Positions 16,927-26,164 of a stretch of DNA of 64,000 nucleotides are shown piece after piece; position 1 is the first letter of the stretch; every line of letters starts with the position of its first letter. A program made the position numbers and the translations under genes. This DNA is from Paraburkholderia sp. C35. Lineage in GTDB: Bacteria > Pseudomonadota > Gammaproteobacteria > Burkholderiales > Burkholderiaceae. The notes under the pieces were generated by a model. That model saw nothing but the letters and a program-made list of their open reading frames with translations, searched no databases and was not told the origin of the DNA. The stretch is from assembly GCF_003121405.1 (NCBI RefSeq), contig NZ_QBUY01000007.1, forward strand, positions 62,001 through 126,000, given 5' to 3'.

Positions 16927-19900
16927 TCACTGACGCGCCTGCTGCGTCGACGTCACGTTGTTGTACACACCGAACTCGAACAGCGAGTAGCCGTAGGCCG
17001 TCGAACGCTTCGTGCCGTACAGGCGCACATAGCGCGCCGTCGTGTTCGGGAACGACACGTCTTCGACCCCACCCTTGCTGTCCGTCGCCGTGTAGACGGT
17101 GTTCGACCAGTCCACGTTGTCATGCGACGTCTGGATCTGGTACGCAATCGCGTGCGCGTTCTCCCAGTTCAGCACCACACGGTTGAAGGTCTGCTCCGAG
17201 CCGAGATCGATGGCGATCCACGACGGATCGACGAACTGCGACGACCAGCGCGTGCCCGTGTTGCCGTCTACGGCTGCCGTGGGCGGCGTGTTGCCGTTCT
17301 CGTCACCGCTCGATGTGGCCGGCCGGTTCAGCGCCAGATTCACGCTCGCCGACAACGGCACAAAGCTCACGCTGATGCTGTGCGTCGCGATGACGTTGGT
17401 GAACGTGTACGTGGACTGCACGCCGAGGTTCTGACCATCGACCGTCATCGAACCCACGCCGTAACCCGCCGCCGGCTGCGCCGTGAACGTCTGCGAGCCG
17501 CCCTGAATCACGTTCACCTCACCCGACGGGTTGATTGCGCCGTTCGCGCCCGCTGTCGCCGTGACGATCAGCTTCGGCGTCGCCGCCGAGTTATAGACTT
17601 CGAACTCGAACAACGAGTAACCGTACTGCGTCGCGCGCTGAACACCTTGCATGCGCACATAGCGTGCGTTCGTGACGGGCAGCGAGATGTCCTCGACGCC
17701 GCCTGCGCCCGTGCGTTGCGGGATGATGTTGGTCCACTTCTGGTTGTCGTTCGACGCCTGCAGCAGATACGCCTTGCCGTATGCGTTCTCCCAGTTCAGC
17801 ACGACGCGGTCGAACTGCGTCGACTGACCGAGATCCACCGTGATCCACGCGTTGTCGTTGAAGTCCGACGACCAGCGCGAGCCAAGGTCGCCGTCGACTG
17901 CGTTGCTGGCCGCATAGCCGTCGTCCTGCGCACCGCTCGATGTCACGACCTTGCCGCGTGCGAGGTTGGCGCTCGGCACGCCTCCGTTGCCACCGTCACC
18001 ACCATTGCCACCGTTGTCGCCATTACCGCCGTTGTTGCCGTCGTTACCGCCCGTTGCGGCCGTCACGATCAACTTTGCTGTCCCGCTCGTCGCGCTGCCG
18101 CCACCGTTGGTCACGACGACGCTGTACGTCGCACCGTTGTCGGCTGCGATCGTGGTGGGCGGCGTCGTGTAGCCCGGATTGCTCGTGATCGCCACCACTG
18201 CGCCGTTGCGCAGCCACTGGAACGAGAACGGCCCCGTACCCGTGACGCCCACCGAGAACTGCGCGGCCTGCCCTTCGCTGACCGCCACGTCCGCCAGTTT
18301 CGTCGAAATCACAGGCGCATCCGCCGCATTACCCTGCACGCACAGCGACCAGCCCGGCGTGTTGTCGATGATGCCAGGCGTCGACTGTCCCGACGAGAAC
18401 ACGAGATAAGCCTGCGTCGGCGCATCCTGCACGCCTGTCGACGTCCATGTGCCCCACGGTGCCGGGAACGCGCAGGTTGCAAAGTTCGCGCGCGCCACCG
18501 TCAACGCTTCGTTCTGCGTCGGCAGACGCATGCCGACTGCCGCGCAATACTGCTTCGCGACCGTCTGCGTGAATTGCGCACCCTGATTCGGGAACGTCGT
18601 GTAGTACTGCTGCCACACCAGACCGCTGACGTTGTCCTTCACGTTCGGCACATACGGGCCCGACGGCAGACCGGCAATGGTCGAATTCCACGTGCCCGGC
18701 TTCGCGCCCAGCAAGGTGAAGCGCTCGGTCGCGCCGCCGCATTGCGGCGAGTCGAACACCTGAAACTCGAACAGCGAGTAACCATACTGCGTCATGCGTT
18801 GCAGGCCGAGCATGCGTACATAGCGTGCCGACGTGCTCGGGAAGATCGTCGTTTCCGTGCCGCCGTGACCTGCGATGATCTGATCGTTCGGCAATACGTT
18901 GGTCCACGCGCTGTTGTCGTTCGACACCTGGATCTTGTACGCCGATGCTGCCGCGTTCTCCCACATCAGCACAACCTTGTTGAAGGTCTGGATCGAGCCG
19001 AGATCGACCGTGATCCACGAAGGATCGATCTCCGGCGCCGACGACCAGCGCGATGCAACCGAACCGTCCACTGCGTACTGCGCGGCAAGACCGCCGTTCT
19101 GGTCGCTGCTCGACATCGCCTTCGCGTTGAGTGCGAGGTTGCTGTTGTCCGCGCCGCTCACCGTCAACGTGGCGAGGTCGCTCTGCGCGCTGCCTGCGCT
19201 GTTCGTGACCGTGACAGCGTAGTTGCCGCCGTCGCCGCCTTGTGCCGACGCAATCGCGATGCTCGCCGAGTTCGTGCCGTACGGCTTGCCGTCCTTGGTC
19301 CATTGATACTTCAACGGCGCGGAACCGCTGGCGAGCACGTTGAAGCTCACGCTCTGGCCAAACGGCACGCTGACGCTGCGCGGTTGCGACACGATGACGG
19401 GCGGCGTCGCGACGCTCACTGTTAGTGTTGCATCCGACGAGGTGGCCGTACCGGCGCTGTTCGTCACCACGGCACTAAACACCGAACCGCTATCCGAGGG
19501 CTGCGGGGCAGGCGTGTCATACACGGGCTGGTTCGCGCCGGGAATGGGGTTGCCGTTTTTGCGCCACTGATACGACAGCACGGGCGAGCCGTGTGCCGCG
19601 ACGATGAACTCCGCGCTCTGCCCGGCCGTGATGCTGAGCGGCACCGGTTGAGTATCGATGACGGGCGCAGCGGGCTGCACCACCCTCATGCCTGCGACAC
19701 GCGAGGTCACGCTGCTGTTCGCGTTGTGCACCGCGACGCTGTACGTCGTGCCGTCGTCTCCCGTCTGAACGGCAGGCGTCGTGTACGTGTAGCCGGTCGC
19801 ACCGGGAATCGGCGCGCCGTTCTTCATCCATTGATAGCCGATGGGCGCAGTGCCTGCCGATAGCACAGAATATTGCCCGCTCTGCCCTTGCGTAACGGTC

Positions 19901-22560
19901 TGATCGGCCGGTTGCGTGATGATGCGCAGCGGGCTCGGCTGCTGCGGGCCGACCACCAGCGCGTTGCCGTTGAAGGCTTGCTGCGCGTTCGTCGGTACTA
20001 CGTTGAACGTGGCCGTGCCGCTGCCGAGACCGGGAGCGGTTGCCGTCACCGTGACCGCTCCCGGCGTGAACTGCGACTTCACCGCGATACGCGTCATGCC
20101 GCCTTCGACCGACAGATTCGGGTCGCCCGGCGCGTGGTACGACAGCGGTTGATTCGGCGTCACGTCATGATCCGAGCCCCCGCGATACGTGCCGGGGCCG
20201 CTGACGCTGAACGTCAGGGTTTGCGAGGCATCCGGCACGCGCACATTGTTTGCGTCGACCACGGTTGCCGTGATGACCGCGGCATCCGTGCCATTGGCAG
20301 TGACCGCGAAGGATTCGCCGTTCGGCTTGACCAGCTCCGGCTCGACGGTCAACTGGATATGATCGGCAGGGCCGGCCGTCGCCAGCGTATCGTACGCGGC
20401 GACCTGGCGGTTGTTGTCGAGACATTCCGCCGTCAGCGTGCCCGGTGCCCACTGGATGTTGTCCCAGTGAACCTGCGTGGGCAGCATCGTCGTGTTCTGC
20501 GTGATATCCGTCGGTTCAGTCGACGGCGAATTCGGCGTCTGGTCCGCGCCGATCAGTTCGCCATTGAGGCGCAGCCGCACGGCGGGACAGTTGCTGAATG
20601 CATTGACCGTCACCGAACCCGCGCGATTCCACGTATGCGCGAGCTTCACGACAGGCTTGATCTCGAACGGCGTCCACGCGGCCTGATAGATGTAGTAGAT
20701 CAGGCGCGGCAGACGGTTTGCGTCCATCATCGACGCGCCATTACTACGCACAGAGTCATTCGGGACGCCATCTGTCTGTGTGGTTATTTCACCCGGCGTA
20801 TCGGCGAGATACCAGTGCGCAATGCCGAACGACTTGCCAGCCACGCTCTCCACCCAGTTCTTCAGATACGGCGCGGCGAACGCCAGTTCGAAATCGTACT
20901 TCCATCGGCCGATTCCATCGCCCCAGTACTCCGAGCCCCAAACGGGTGAATTCGGGAAAGTCTTCTTTATGTTGATGTCGCAGCCGTCGCCACTGCAGCC
21001 GAGAATATCGCCGTTGTTAGGGTTGGGTGTGCGATCGGCCTGCGCGCGCGTATTGATCGGATCCCACACCTGCGAAAGCGCCTTTAGCGATTGCGCGAAC
21101 GCCGTATCCGTTGCGCCGTTATCGGCTTCCCAGGCGAGCACGGAAGGGTGATTGCGATCGTGCACGATCATGTCGCGATGCAGTTCCGTCTTCAGCGTGA
21201 TGTTGTTCTGCGTCATGCATTGATCGCCTGCAACGGTCTTGTCCGTACAGATCACGGCGAACCCACCTTCGCCCTCGCCGCTTGGCTGCACCGTCATCAC
21301 GCCATAGGCATCGGCGGCATCGAGGAATTCCCGGCCCTGGCTCGAATGACCCGGGCGGTAGAGACTGCCGCCCGCCTGCGTGAGCAGGCTCAGGTCTTTC
21401 CACTGCAACTCCGGCGGCACGGCCGAACCGAGCGCCGGATAGTCGTAGCGCCCCGACGCACCCCACAGATAGTGCGGGTGCCCGTTGATGATCGGAAAGT
21501 TCTGGTCCCACGTGATCGTGCGGATGCCGAGCGGGGTTTCGGCCGTATCGACCACGACGCCGTCGATACTGACGGAGTGGATCACACGATACAGGTATGG
21601 CTTGCCGTAAATGCTGTTATTCGGGTACCAGAGTGTCGGATTGCTCACCGTCATTACCTGATCGAACAGCGTGGGCTGCAAGCCGGGTTGCGCGTTGGCG
21701 GCCACGTTGCGCGTGTCCTGTGCGGTAGCCACGACGGTGCCGCCCGCGTCGACGATCTGAGTCGTCAGCGTCACCTTCTGGTCCGTCGAGTACTCGTTTA
21801 GGACGTTGGTCTGCACGCGTACTGTCGCGGACGACGGGCTCGCGGCCACCGTTGCGACATACGTGCCCCATGTGTTGAGCACGGCATAGATGTTCTCGGG
21901 AATGTGCACACGATCCGTGATGTGCATCCACACGGGACGGAACAGCCCGGTGTCGTCCTGACCAAAACGGAATGCGCCTGCGAAATTCGGCGATTCGAAG
22001 AACTTGTCGCCGCGGGCAACCTTCACGGCCAGCACGTTATCCGTGCCGTCGAATTTCACATAGTTCGTGATGTCGACGATGAACGGTATAAAGCCGAGCA
22101 CGTGCGTCGCGTTTGGATTGATCTGGCTGTTGCCGGGAATGAATGTCCCGTTGATAAAGACCTGCGCGCCCGTGTGTGCGCCTTCGAACTCGATATAGAT
22201 CTTGCGCGTCGCAAAGGACGGATCGAGCGTGAAGTGTTTTCTGTACCAGTTGATATTGCCCGTCAGATATGCCTGATCGCCACCCGAATGCCAGTTAAGG
22301 AAGGTATCGTTTTCGGATGGTGTCTGTGGAACACCAACCTGCTGCCATGCAGAGTCGTTGAAGCCCGGCTGCATCGAGTTGGGATCGTCTGAGTCTTTGA
22401 TGTACTTCCACGGCGTCGCGCCGAGATTGATCCTGATGTGATTGGAGGGCGGAAGCGCTTCGCTGGCGACAGCGTGAGTCGCAATGCAAAGCAACATCAT
22501 CCAAAGTACAACTAAACAGCTTATGAGCTGCCCCGTAAACAACCGTACGCTGAAGCGCAT
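16927..22560 (-). CDS. Giant exported GH2-like, Ig-like and discoidin multidomain protein
   Basis: 1,877 residues. A Sec signal peptide spans about 1-33. Residues about 40-640 look like glycoside hydrolase family 2: jelly-roll sugar-binding domain (FNDSAWQQVGVP, NINWYRKHF, IYIEFEGAHTGAQVFING), an Ig-like domain and a barrel with HPSVLAW (about 472) and GSEYWGDG (about 543). Then come accessory beta domains (to about 860), three Ig-like repeats (about 877-1140, each with TQP/SQP and YQW), a discoidin F5/8C domain (about 1138-1275), a Lcl/DUF1566-like module (about 1280-1410), a fourth Ig, a Gly/Asn-rich linker, a second discoidin (about 1528-1660), a bacterial-repeat domain (about 1663-1735) and a third discoidin (about 1738-1872). 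Discoidin domains bind carbohydrate. The canonical Asn-Glu acid/base of GH2 reads Asn-Gly here. Likely substrate of the adjacent secretion system. Confidence 0.88.
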   Translation of the reverse strand: MRFSVRLFTGQLISCLVVLWMMLLCIATHAVASEALPPSNHIRINLGATPWKYIKDSDDPNSMQPGFNDSAWQQVGVPQTPSENDTFLNWHSGGDQAYLTGNINWYRKHFTLDPSFATRKIYIEFEGAHTGAQVFINGTFIPGNSQINPNATHVLGFIPFIVDITNYVKFDGTDNVLAVKVARGDKFFESPNFAGAFRFGQDDTGLFRPVWMHITDRVHIPENIYAVLNTWGTYVATVAASPSSATVRVQTNVLNEYSTDQKVTLTTQIVDAGGTVVATAQDTRNVAANAQPGLQPTLFDQVMTVSNPTLWYPNNSIYGKPYLYRVIHSVSIDGVVVDTAETPLGIRTITWDQNFPIINGHPHYLWGASGRYDYPALGSAVPPELQWKDLSLLTQAGGSLYRPGHSSQGREFLDAADAYGVMTVQPSGEGEGGFAVICTDKTVAGDQCMTQNNITLKTELHRDMIVHDRNHPSVLAWEADNGATDTAFAQSLKALSQVWDPINTRAQADRTPNPNNGDILGCSGDGCDINIKKTFPNSPVWGSEYWGDGIGRWKYDFELAFAAPYLKNWVESVAGKSFGIAHWYLADTPGEITTQTDGVPNDSVRSNGASMMDANRLPRLIYYIYQAAWTPFEIKPVVKLAHTWNRAGSVTVNAFSNCPAVRLRLNGELIGADQTPNSPSTEPTDITQNTTMLPTQVHWDNIQWAPGTLTAECLDNNRQVAAYDTLATAGPADHIQLTVEPELVKPNGESFAVTANGTDAAVITATVVDANNVRVPDASQTLTFSVSGPGTYRGGSDHDVTPNQPLSYHAPGDPNLSVEGGMTRIAVKSQFTPGAVTVTATAPGLGSGTATFNVVPTNAQQAFNGNALVVGPQQPSPLRIITQPADQTVTQGQSGQYSVLSAGTAPIGYQWMKNGAPIPGATGYTYTTPAVQTGDDGTTYSVAVHNANSSVTSRVAGMRVVQPAAPVIDTQPVPLSITAGQSAEFIVAAHGSPVLSYQWRKNGNPIPGANQPVYDTPAPQPSDSGSVFSAVVTNSAGTATSSDATLTVSVATPPVIVSQPRSVSVPFGQSVSFNVLASGSAPLKYQWTKDGKPYGTNSASIAIASAQGGDGGNYAVTVTNSAGSAQSDLATLTVSGADNSNLALNAKAMSSSDQNGGLAAQYAVDGSVASRWSSAPEIDPSWITVDLGSIQTFNKVVLMWENAAASAYKIQVSNDNSAWTNVLPNDQIIAGHGGTETTIFPSTSARYVRMLGLQRMTQYGYSLFEFQVFDSPQCGGATERFTLLGAKPGTWNSTIAGLPSGPYVPNVKDNVSGLVWQQYYTTFPNQGAQFTQTVAKQYCAAVGMRLPTQNEALTVARANFATCAFPAPWGTWTSTGVQDAPTQAYLVFSSGQSTPGIIDNTPGWSLCVQGNAADAPVISTKLADVAVSEGQAAQFSVGVTGTGPFSFQWLRNGAVVAITSNPGYTTPPTTIAADNGATYSVVVTNGGGSATSGTAKLIVTAATGGNDGNNGGNGDNGGNGGDGGNGGVPSANLARGKVVTSSGAQDDGYAASNAVDGDLGSRWSSDFNDNAWITVDLGQSTQFDRVVLNWENAYGKAYLLQASNDNQKWTNIIPQRTGAGGVEDISLPVTNARYVRMQGVQRATQYGYSLFEFEVYNSAATPKLIVTATAGANGAINPSGEVNVIQGGSQTFTAQPAAGYGVGSMTVDGQNLGVQSTYTFTNVIATHSISVSFVPLSASVNLALNRPATSSGDENGNTPPTAAVDGNTGTRWSSQFVDPSWIAIDLGSEQTFNRVVLNWENAHAIAYQIQTSHDNVDWSNTVYTATDSKGGVEDVSFPNTTARYVRLYGTKRSTAYGYSLFEFGVYNNVTSTQQARQ
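17980..18052 (-). repeat. Low-complexity Gly/Asn/Asp linker repeat
   Basis: Within the giant exoprotein gene, about 24 codons encode near-continuous Gly with Asn and Asp (units such as GGNGGDGGNGG) between the fourth Ig-like domain and the second discoidin domain. It is a flexible linker, and its repetitive DNA may slip or vary in length between strains. Confidence 0.8.
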
Positions 22561-23355
22561 TATGGTTTCCTTGTCGTTCTTTCCGGTCTTTCTTTGAATC
22601 GATGTGGCTCGATGTTCACGCCGCCCGCGCGATCAGATGCACGAGCAGACACGCTCGCCGACGCTGAGGCGCAACACGCGCACCTTTTGCATCGGAGAGT
22701 ACGACTCCGCCACTTTTCTGATTACAGAACATCCCAAATGATAAGCAAACGTTTGCTCTTCAATTTGAATACGCTTGCTTAAAGACGCCCCAATCCCACT
22801 ATTTAAATTTTCATGGCCTTTATGTATTGATGTATCCCTGCACCCAATAGCCGATTGCGTGCGGAATACCTTGTATTTCTTCTCTGACTCGTGCCTGGTT
22901 TCGGCCCGCTTACCGTTCTACACAACGCCTGAATCTGGTCGTTGGCGCAGCATTCTTCTTTACTTATGTGACGGCGATGTTACGAACTATTTCAAATTTT
23001 AAGCCGCCGTTTAAGACTTTCTTTAGAGGACATTTCCTCTCGTCAAATGCCATTTAGCGCAATCTTTCAATGAGCCCACACTGCGTCTTACGGTCGAGGA
23101 TTAGACATTTATCCAACCTTTAACGCAATAACGTTTCGGTCAACGCGGCGTTGCATATTGGGAAACAGTATCTGATCGCAGCAATGCGTCGTCGGTGCTG
23201 TGTACTAGCCGGTCAGAAACTGGAATCGACGGTTCGATGAAAAGCAGCGCCGTGCTGATCAGCCTTGACATCGAACACTGTCTCTGAAGAATCGAGCGGA
23301 AGTGAGGCATGGGAAGCGATGGGACTGTCGAGATGGCGACTCGACTCTTCAATGT
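22561..23355. other. Upstream region of the giant exoprotein gene
   Basis: About 795 bp without a credible gene, AT-richer than its surroundings in places. It holds the LacI-type palindrome at 22744-22757 and probably the promoter of the exoprotein and secretion operon. A small hairpin AGAGGA-CATT-TCCTCT is at 23025-23040. Nothing else is recognisable; no tRNA or insertion-sequence end is seen. Confidence 0.5.
22744..22757. promoter_or_regulatory. LacI-family-type operator palindrome
   Basis: AGCAAACGTTTGCT is a perfect 14-bp palindrome with the central CG and flanking AAACGTTT core typical of LacI/GalR/PurR-family operators. It lies 184 bp upstream of the exoprotein start. A further half-site-like CGCTTGCTTAA follows about 15 bp away. 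No LacI-type gene is in the window, so the regulator would be encoded elsewhere. Confidence 0.6.
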
Positions 23356-23880
23356 TCAGTGCGGCAGACGGTCTGCAATCGCCATGACGCCGGCTGCGGC
23401 GCAAACTTCATCCTTGTCGCCGCCCGGCGCGCCACCGATTCCGAGCGCACCCACGATTTCACCGTTCACCTTGATTGCCACTGCGCCAGGCAACGCCATG
23501 ACGTTGTGGACCGTCGCCAGTTGAGGCGCATAGGGACTCGTTTTCATCAGCTCGAAAAAGCCACTCGACCGATCGAAATTGAATTCCGGCCCCAACGTTA
23601 CGACAGTAAAAGCCTTGCGGAAGCTCGACTCACCCGTATGAACCGTTGCCTTGTCTCCACGTAACTGCAATTGCGGCACGCCATCCATATCGACGACGGT
23701 TGCAGTAACCCAATAGTGCTTCGCTTCACACACGCGCATTGCTTCTCTGGCCGCGTCATAGGCGAGATCCAGCGGTATGCGGTAGCCGATCTGAGGTGCT
23801 GGTGTTTCAGCATGAGCGGTGCCGCCAGACATCGATGCCATGCAGGACGCAGCGAGCAGACCCAGAAGTTTCATTTTCAT
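23356..23880 (-). CDS. Exported GlcG/HbpS-like heme-binding family protein
   Basis: 174 residues from ATG 23880, with GGAG 7 nt upstream; an upstream in-frame start (23916) would place extra residues before the signal peptide. The signal peptide (KLLGLLAASCMASMSGGTAHA) predicts periplasmic export. The mature domain is GlcG/HbpS-like: LDLAYDAAREAMRVCEAK, TATVVDMDGVPQLQLRGD, SFRKAFTVV, PGAVAIKVNGEIVGALGIGG and the closing DEVCAAAGVMAI. HbpS-type proteins bind heme or cofactors; GlcG-type proteins accompany organic acid catabolism. It follows the AEC carrier by about 90 bp on the same strand and probably belongs to that unit. Confidence 0.85.
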   Translation of the reverse strand: MKMKLLGLLAASCMASMSGGTAHAETPAPQIGYRIPLDLAYDAAREAMRVCEAKHYWVTATVVDMDGVPQLQLRGDKATVHTGESSFRKAFTVVTLGPEFNFDRSSGFFELMKTSPYAPQLATVHNVMALPGAVAIKVNGEIVGALGIGGAPGGDKDEVCAAAGVMAIADRLPH

Positions 23881-23969
23881 GTTGACTCCGTGTGGCGCAT
23901 GCGTTGCACCACGCAAATGCTTCAGTTGATAGGAGAGACCGGATGCTTTCGAGGAGTCGTTACCCGGCT

Positions 23970-24911
23970 TCAGGCAGCTGCAAGCCCGTTGTCGATGAGG
24001 TAGATCGCAGCGGCAAACGTAACGATCGACAGTACTGTGCTGACCAGAATCGAAGTGGCCGCCTCGCTTTGGTAAGTACCGGCCTCATTGGCAAACATGG
24101 CGGGAATCGTCGCGGAAGGTAACGCGCATAGCAGAATCATTTGCTGTGCGTACAGCCCGCGCACGCCAAGAAGTATCGTTGCGGCGAACATCAAGACGGG
24201 ATGGACGAGGAGCTTCAATCCGAGATTTCCCCAAACTTCATTCGAGAGCTTGAGCTTGTGAGACGACATGATCAGCCCCAGGCACAACAGCGAAACACCT
24301 GGCGTCGCCTTGCCGAGAAGATTGAACCCATCGGCGAGAAGCGGCGGAAGTTTGATCTGAAGCAGCGAGCAGACGATGCCAATCGCAGGCGCCCACAGCA
24401 GCGGGCGGCGCACAGCGCCCTTCACGCTGGAAAGAAAAGCTTGAGCACCACTGCCCTGTCCGCTTGCCACGGTCAGCAAGGTGGCAGTCAGCGGAATCAT
24501 GACAAGACTGGCGATGAGGTTAAGAACCAGCACCGAGTAGATACTGCCTGTGCCATACATTGCCTGAAGAATTGGAATCCCCATGAATGCAGCATCGGGA
24601 TAGCCCACCACGAAGCCTTTGAGCGTCGCGGCCTTTAGCTCACGCAGACGCCACCATCCAATCAGCAACGCGATCAGGTACATACCCATGATGCCGATGA
24701 AGGTCGCCAATACGAACCTGAAGTCGAACAGTTGCGAGCGAGGCGTGCTCGCCATTCCCACGAGCAGGAGTGCGGGAAATATCCAGCCTAATACCAGCCG
24801 GCTGATGAGCAGACTGTCCGAGTGATTCAGGCGCCCACGCTTTCCCGCGATGTAGCCAAGCGCGATGACGATAGCAACAGGTACTAAAGGTCCAACGATC
24901 CTGTCCAGCAT
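23970..24911 (-). CDS. AEC family transporter (auxin efflux carrier type)
   Basis: 313 residues, about ten transmembrane helices in two halves around a cytoplasmic loop, as in the AEC (PIN-like, MdcF/MleP) family of carboxylate carriers. Motifs include VAIVIALGYIAGKRGRL at the start, LKGFVVGYPDAAFMGIPILQ in the first half and LLCALPSATIPAMFANEAG with TSILVSTVLSIVTF near the end. The start has GGAG 5 nt upstream. It sits between the enolase-superfamily gene and the GlcG-like gene, which suggests uptake or export of the carboxylate processed by that enzyme. The substrate is not readable. Confidence 0.88.
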   Translation of the reverse strand: MLDRIVGPLVPVAIVIALGYIAGKRGRLNHSDSLLISRLVLGWIFPALLLVGMASTPRSQLFDFRFVLATFIGIMGMYLIALLIGWWRLRELKAATLKGFVVGYPDAAFMGIPILQAMYGTGSIYSVLVLNLIASLVMIPLTATLLTVASGQGSGAQAFLSSVKGAVRRPLLWAPAIGIVCSLLQIKLPPLLADGFNLLGKATPGVSLLCLGLIMSSHKLKLSNEVWGNLGLKLLVHPVLMFAATILLGVRGLYAQQMILLCALPSATIPAMFANEAGTYQSEAATSILVSTVLSIVTFAAAIYLIDNGLAAA

Positions 24912-25010
24912 GATTCTCCTTGCTCCTTCATTGTTTTATGGTTTGTGAATGATTCGACGCCAGCGCGGCACCGGGTTCAGGACGTCCTGCACCGACCTGG
25001 TAAGCCGTGG

Positions 25011-26114
25011 CTACTTGATGCGGTAGTCGCGTATCACGTCTGGATCTGGCTCGATGCCCAGGCCTGCACCTTGCGGCACCGTTATCCGTCCGTTGCGCGG
25101 AATGATCGCGTCGCCGTAGAGCTGCGCTTCGAGATCGAAGTAGCGCCATTCGATCAGCGACTTCGGACCGCCGAGCGCCGCGCTGGCGTGCACACTGGCA
25201 AGCAGGCCGGGGCCGTCGTAGAACGTGTGAACCATAACCGTCACGTTGTGTGCGTTCGCCAGCGCGAAGACCTTCTGCAGTTCCGTGATGCCGCCCATCT
25301 TGGCGGGGCTCGGCTGGATGAAATCGACGGAACCAGCCTCCAGCAGATGCTGGAAGTCCATCAAGGTCGACGCGTTTTCGCCAGCTGCGACAGGGATGCC
25401 GCCTTGTTTGCGCACTGTCGCGAGGCCCGCGTAGTTTTCTGGCGGCCACACGGGCTCTTCGATCCAGCGCAGATTAAAAGGTCGAAACTGCTCCGTCATA
25501 TCGAGCGCTTCGCGGACCGTCCACGGGCAATTGACGTCGAGCGTGATTTCGATGTCGGGGCCGGCCGCTTCGCGCGCGGCGCGCACGGTTTCCAACGTGA
25601 CCTCATGCAGCTTCAGATGCCGATAGCCGCTCTCCACCGCCCGCCGCACATTGCGTGCGACCAGTTCCGGGTCGGCATAGCGGATCAGGCTCGCATAGCA
25701 CGCGAGCGAGGTCGCCTCCGCGCCGCCGAGCAACGTATGAACCGGTTGATTCGCCGCCTTGCCTGCGATGTCCCATAGCGCGATATCGATCGCCGACAAG
25801 CCGTAGATAAACGCTCCGCTGCGGCCGAACACATGAAATTTCTTCTGCAATTCGAACATCGACTTTTCGCGCAGCGCGACATCGCGGCCGATCAGTTCAG
25901 GCGCGAGGATGTTGTCGATCACTAGCCTGACGGCTGGAATCGCAGTGAAGCCGAAGGTTTCACCCCAGCCAACGGTGCCATCGTCAGTCGTGACCTTCAC
26001 GACGAGCGAATCGACCACCTGCAGGTCTTTCGGCCCCCATACCCCGCCTGCCGACGGCCCGCCCGTCGTAAACGGAATGCGCAGGGGAATGGTTTCGATG
26101 CTTGCAATTTTCAT
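25011..26114 (-). CDS. Mandelate racemase/muconate lactonizing enzyme family protein
   Basis: 367 residues from ATG 26114 with GGAGGAACG upstream; the 27-codon in-frame extension is not supported. This is an enolase-superfamily enzyme: capping domain (KIASIETIPLRIPFTTGGPS, then YGLSAIDIALWDIAGKAANQ) and barrel with the metal ligands Asp in LDVNCPW, Glu in RWIEEPVWPPEN and Glu in AAGENAS, plus the base-region residues in KLHEV, SPAKMGG and MVHTFYDGP. Such enzymes abstract the alpha-proton of a carboxylate; many dehydrate acid sugars. Neighbouring carrier, GlcG-like protein and divergent GntR regulator fit a sugar-acid or hydroxy-acid catabolic unit. Confidence 0.88.
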   Translation of the reverse strand: MKIASIETIPLRIPFTTGGPSAGGVWGPKDLQVVDSLVVKVTTDDGTVGWGETFGFTAIPAVRLVIDNILAPELIGRDVALREKSMFELQKKFHVFGRSGAFIYGLSAIDIALWDIAGKAANQPVHTLLGGAEATSLACYASLIRYADPELVARNVRRAVESGYRHLKLHEVTLETVRAAREAAGPDIEITLDVNCPWTVREALDMTEQFRPFNLRWIEEPVWPPENYAGLATVRKQGGIPVAAGENASTLMDFQHLLEAGSVDFIQPSPAKMGGITELQKVFALANAHNVTVMVHTFYDGPGLLASVHASAALGGPKSLIEWRYFDLEAQLYGDAIIPRNGRITVPQGAGLGIEPDPDVIRDYRIK

Positions 26115-26164
26115 TTGTGAACGTTCCTCCGTTGGACGGGGTGGTACCTGATCGACGCAACAAC

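Noticed and set aside
16849..19425. Long open frame of 858 codons on the plus strand opposite the giant exoprotein gene
   Set aside because: It is antisense to a gene with clear domains, its product is an Arg/His/Val-rich composition typical of a GC-driven shadow frame, and no domain is recognisable.
19873..20949. Another long plus-strand frame opposite the exoprotein gene
   Set aside because: Same Arg-rich shadow composition and no ribosome site; the opposite strand has GH2/Ig-like coding sequence.
23025..23040. Hairpin AGAGGA-CATT-TCCTCT as a terminator
   Set aside because: The stem is only 6 bp and no T-run follows on either strand.
24945..25778. 277-codon plus-strand frame opposite the enolase-superfamily gene
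   Set aside because: The minus strand carries complete metal-ligand motifs of the enolase superfamily, so this frame is a shadow.
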